The translations under genes and the position numbers were made by a program. Below, one piece after another: positions 1 through 3,600 of a stretch of DNA of 5,199 nt. How positions within the stretch are numbered: position 1 is the first letter of the stretch; the number at the start of each line of letters is the position of its first letter. The notes under the pieces were generated by a model that was given only the letters and a program-made list of their open reading frames with translations, was not told the DNA's origin and searched no databases. Source of the stretch: CAYNRQ01 sp964399875 (lineage in GTDB: Archaea > Aenigmatarchaeota > Aenigmatarchaeia > QMZP01); contig CAYNRQ010000072.1 of NCBI GenBank assembly GCA_964399875.1, forward strand, positions 1-5,199. Direction: 5' to 3'.

Positions 1-4
1 CTAT

Positions 5-111
5 GCGGAATTACTCTCAAACAATTAACCAAGAGCTCCGCATCCCGCCAGTCTTATTAACCAATTGTGTGTGACTGGTGGTAAGGAGCTAATCAATTAA
101 CTGTTTGAGAT
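5..111. repeat. Foldback repeat unit A
   Basis: The arms TCTCAAAC (15-22) and GTTTGAGA (103-110) are perfect inverted repeats. Inside them AGCTCC (34-39) pairs with GGAGCT (85-90), and CCAGTC (48-53) with GACTGG (73-78), so the whole unit can fold into one long interrupted hairpin. Bases 5-32 are identical to 176-203, and 57-111 match 196-250 with 12 differences. It may be a mobile foldback element, a structured RNA end or a protein-binding site; the sequence does not decide. Confidence 0.8.
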
Positions 112-120
112 AAAATTACA

Positions 121-175
121 CTGGTCTCTGACCGGTGTTTTCAACCAGCGAGACAAACGGCGAACACCAGCCGCG
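121..175. other. GC-rich spacer with small hairpins between units A and B
   Basis: Bases 121-135 form a short hairpin (CTGGTC, loop TCT, GACCGG, with one T-G pair). GGTGTT (134-139) is complementary to AACACC (163-168), and GTCTC (124-128) to GAGAC (150-154). Several of these exclude each other. No reading frame or tRNA-like pattern is evident. The stretch is clearly richer in G+C than the AT-rich DNA after 250. Confidence 0.5.
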
Positions 176-250
176 GCGGAATTACTCTCAAACAATTAAC
201 CAATTGCATGCGGCTGGCGGTGATGGGTTGACCAATTAACCGTTTGAGAT
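176..250. repeat. Foldback repeat unit B
   Basis: A shorter relative of unit A. It starts with the same 28 bases as 5-32 and ends with the same inverted arm (GTTTGAGA at 242-249), lacking about 32 internal bases. The internal arm GCGGCTGG (210-217) has its complement CCAGCCGC at 167-174, outside the unit, so its pairing crosses that of the outer arms. Confidence 0.8.
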
Positions 251-253
251 TAT

Positions 254-285
254 ATTTCCTCCTTTCTGTTTTGGGTTTTTTCTTG
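254..285 (+). terminator. Possible archaeal T-rich terminator
   Basis: A pyrimidine-rich run (TTTCCTCCTTTCTG, then TTTTGGGTTTTTTC) lies just after foldback unit B. Archaeal RNA polymerase ends transcripts at T-rich tracts, and a preceding structure can help. It would stop a transcript entering from the left. No upstream gene is visible to support it. Confidence 0.35.
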
Positions 286-404
286 GTTACCTTACATTTT
301 TGGCAACTTAACGGGATGTGCATAATTAATTAATGGTTACTCTACATATAATTATATATGAGGGAGATTTTTTCCACTTTTCGGACATTTTGGGTTACCT
401 TACA
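285..404 (+). repeat. Three copies of GGTTAC(CT/TC)TACA before the gene
   Basis: GGTTACCTTACA occurs at 285-296 and 393-404, and GGTTACTCTACA at 335-346, all in the same orientation. Copies 2 and 3 each sit directly upstream of an AT-rich promoter candidate. They could be operator or activator sites, or remnants of a duplicated promoter. Ten bases of the same motif (GTTACCTTAC) also occur in the coding region at 661-670, which may be chance. Confidence 0.5.
345..360 (+). promoter_or_regulatory. Alternative AT-rich promoter element
   Basis: CATATAATTATATATG contains TTATATAT (352-359), a better TATA-like string than the one at 410. It would give a start near 380 and a leader of about 60 bases. 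The two candidates cannot be separated by reading alone. Confidence 0.35.
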
Positions 405-417
405 AATTGTTTTATGT
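402..417 (+). promoter_or_regulatory. Candidate BRE/TATA for a leaderless transcript
   Basis: ACAAAT (402-407) followed by TTTTATGT (410-417) resembles an archaeal BRE plus TATA box. It is 22-29 bases before the GTG at 439, the spacing expected if transcription starts at or beside the start codon. Only GGTGG at 429-433 resembles a ribosome binding site, and weakly, which fits leaderless expression. Weak consensus match; inference. Confidence 0.35.
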
Positions 418-438
418 CTTTACAGCTGGGTGGATTAA

Positions 439-645
439 GTGGTATATGCTAAGTACATAAAAAAGAAGGGTAAGTTATTCGGACCCTATTACTACAAAAG
501 TATTAGGGATGAGAATGGCAAGGTAAGAAATATCTATGTGGGAAGGACACCACCCAAAGGAGAGAAACTCGATCCAAATAATAAATCTCCAAATGCCCAT
601 GTGACTCAAGCTCCAAAATCACCTGAAAAAACACACGATTACAGG
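439..645 (+). other. Cytoplasmic basic head with GPYYY motif
   Basis: Residues 1-69 begin VVYAKYIKKKGK (initiator V read as Met), then LFGPYYYKSIRDENGK and NIYVGR, followed by a Pro/Lys/Asn-rich spacer. The pattern (basic strand, GPYYY, R-D-x-x-G-K-V, YxG) resembles small beta-rich heads found at the N-termini of many woesearchaeal membrane proteins and, more loosely, the GPY(W/Y)Y..G+ pattern of some DNA-associated domains. That comparison is from memory. Positive charge before the membrane helix fits an N-inside orientation. Function unknown. Confidence 0.7.
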
Positions 646-3600
646 TTGTCTGCAATCCCAGTTACCTTACTTATAATACTTATTACAGCCTTCTTATTTA
701 TTCAGCCAAGACCCACTGGATTCATAACCACAGATATTCAGATGTCTTATTCCCCTGGTGAGAATATCAGAGGCCTTGTGGGTGTGGAGTTCGAGCCCCA
801 GGACTTTATACCCAAGGATACACAAATCTCTGTTTCTGTTGCAAATGTGACTAAAAATATTAAGATGTCCGAATTCATTTCAATGTCTGGTTCGAAAGTG
901 CCTACTGGCACAGGTACCTATCAGAAGGCTGGTGTTCCTTTGGGGGGTTCTGGAGAAGGTTATGGATTCCAGGGTGAGGATATTACCTACCCTGTTCTGA
1001 ACTTCCTGTGTAATGTGACAATATTTTATGTTGTAACTAATTCAACCCCTTATACAGTTGAACGGGAAAGGGTCTTGGAGATATTCAATGAGACCCTTAA
1101 CGAGAGTGTGAATCAGACTGTTATAGAAAACATCACACTTTACAATACCACAGAATATACTCTGTCCTACTCAGATAGTTTAAGTGGTAATGTGAGCAGG
1201 GACAGCCCATACTACCATACCATAGATCAGGAGAATATTACAGACTATCAGATTGATATACTGTCTGTGATGATAGGCAATGAGAGCCTGCCAAAGGACA
1301 CTATAACTCTAGCCCTTATGAACAGCACGATCCAGATAACAACAGAATACTCAGAGGTTATTGCAGGTGAAAACATAACCCGTCTAGTAGAGGCCAGTCT
1401 TTCTGAATTCAATATAACAGTGCCAAATGAGACTGGCACATACACAATGAGCATAAAGCTAGTGTATAATGACTCCACAATATCCGAGACTCAGACAGAG
1501 ATAACAGTCACCCAGCCGCTTCTGGATTCAGATGGTGACGGTTATGCTGAAGACAAGGACTGCGATGATTCGAATCCGGAGATAAACCCTGGTGCTGCAG
1601 AGGTTTGTGATGATGGCCTGGACAACAACTGCAATGATCAGACAGATGAGGGATGTGTGGTGATACCAACAGATTGTCTGGATGGTGACAGCAAGAGATG
1701 CGGAACCAGTGTGGGCGCATGTCAGGAAGGTATCCAGGTGTGTGTAAATGGATCATGGTCTGAATGCACAGGAGCTATAGATCCTACTCCAGAGATATGC
1801 GGAAATGGTATAGATGAGGACTGTGATGGCTCTGATCTGGAGTGTGTTTTAAACCAAGCTCCTATTCTGATAAGGCCTGTAGAGAACATAACCATAGAGG
1901 AGAATGAGAACCATACCCTGAACCTATCAGAATACTTCTCAGACCCGGATGGCGACCTTCTGGTGTACACTTCAACAGAACCAGATGGTGTGAGGATCGA
2001 AATATCAGCATCAAGGGCCTCTATTGTACCACAAACAAATCTGACCGGGTTAAGGTATATAACCTTCTATGCAAGTGATGGTGTGAACACAACAGGATCA
2101 AATGAGTTTCAGATAAATATCACACCGGTTGATCTTGTTAGAGAAGAGACTGTCCAGTACAAGGCTGTGATAGGCCAGCCTGTGAAATGGACAAAGAAGA
2201 TAAAGCTGAGCAAGAAGACTTCCAATGTGAGAGTGAGCCTGCCCAGAAACGTGATTAATGTGAGCGTCAAGAAGGTGGAGAGGGACAGGAAACCTGAGAT
2301 AGCTCCAGAGAACATAACCATAACATCACCAGAACCCATCACAGGTGCTGTGTCAGCAGAGCCAGGAGGTATTCCAGAGGGAATTGTGGACTTCTTCTCT
2401 GGGATTGCTAGCTGGATAAGTGGATCCATCACAGGCCAGGTTATAGGATCAGATGAGCCAGAGATTGTAATAAACAAAACCATGAATGAGACAGAGGTCC
2501 TTATAGAGGAAGAGGTTGAGGAAGTAGAGGTGGAATACTACACAGATCCTCCTATGGCATTTGAGGAATCCATATCCGAGCACAAGAAGAAGGTAACAGT
2601 GTCATCTGAGATCCACTATGAGGATATACTGGCCTTTACAGACCTTCCTTCAGAGGCCCCTGCCGAATGGGTGCATCTCTACTGGATTGTGAACGGAACA
2701 AGGCAGGAGGTCTATGTGAATATTTACGACACCAATGAAAACGGGCTTGCAGACTATATAGAATGGACAGTGCCCCATACCAGCAACCAGACCTATGAAA
2801 TTTCCATAATTCCGATAACGAAGGCCCTTCACCTGGATGAAAACAGGAGCTTGATAGGAGACATATACGGGCAGGTTAGACACCTTGATGGTCTTTGGAG
2901 CGAACCTATTTATCATCTTGAATATGCAAGGGTTACCTTCTACAGAAACCTGACCAGTGAAAATGACATCACAGTATATGTGAGAAACAACCAGTCCATG
3001 AAAACAAGAATAGTCGTTTACGAACACTCCGGGAACGATGCGATTGCCGAATTTCCCGTCATTACAACAGCCGGTTATTACAAGATTTATCTAACCAGCC
3101 TGATGCACAGCCAAGATGTGTTTGATATCATGATTGAAAATCTCGACGGCAACGAAGAAGCTTATTTGGAATTCGATTATATCGTTGACCCGTCCCCTGA
3201 TATAAAGTTCAATTCCCCCACGCCTGACAATGATTCAGCCCAGTCTGATACTGCAATATTCGTCAATGTAACAGCAAATGAAACCGGCACCAATGTTTCA
3301 ACCTTCATAAACTTCAACGACTCCCTTGTCTCCTGGTGGAGAATGGATGATATAAACAGCACAGGAGACCCAACAGACTATATGGAAAGGAACAACGGGA
3401 CAGCAATGGGAGATGCAGCCCGGACAGACGCAGGAATATTAGGAAAAGGGTTTGAGTTTGATGGCAGCGGGGATTATATTAATCTTGGGAACCCATCGAG
3501 TTTGCAGAATCTTTATGATTTTACACTTTCTGCGTGGGTCTACGTAGAAAACTCTGCATATCAGATTATACTTTCGCAATGGGGGGGAGGGGGAGTATAT

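Noticed and set aside
5..203. CRISPR array
   Set aside because: Only two 28-bp direct copies 171 bases apart, with inverted copies between them; no regular spacers.
141..323. Reverse-strand open frame of 60 codons in the leader
   Set aside because: It runs through the foldback repeats, has no recognisable domain or clear ribosome site, and its composition follows the repeat DNA.
742..744. ATG at residue 102 as the start codon
   Set aside because: It would discard the membrane helix and the conserved-looking head; GTG at 439 keeps both.
2338..2442. Sortase-type sorting signal from the ITGxV motifs
   Set aside because: They are internal, lack the LPxTG pattern, and no C-terminal helix plus basic tail follows.
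2728..2763. Dockerin domain
   Set aside because: Only one EF-like loop is present, not the duplicated 22-residue dockerin repeats.
1248..3027. Several other open frames of 76-125 codons overlapping the large gene
   Set aside because: All are shadows of the continuous 1587-codon frame and lack domain signatures; some have transmembrane-like runs only because antisense of Asn/Thr/Glu-rich coding DNA is hydrophobic.
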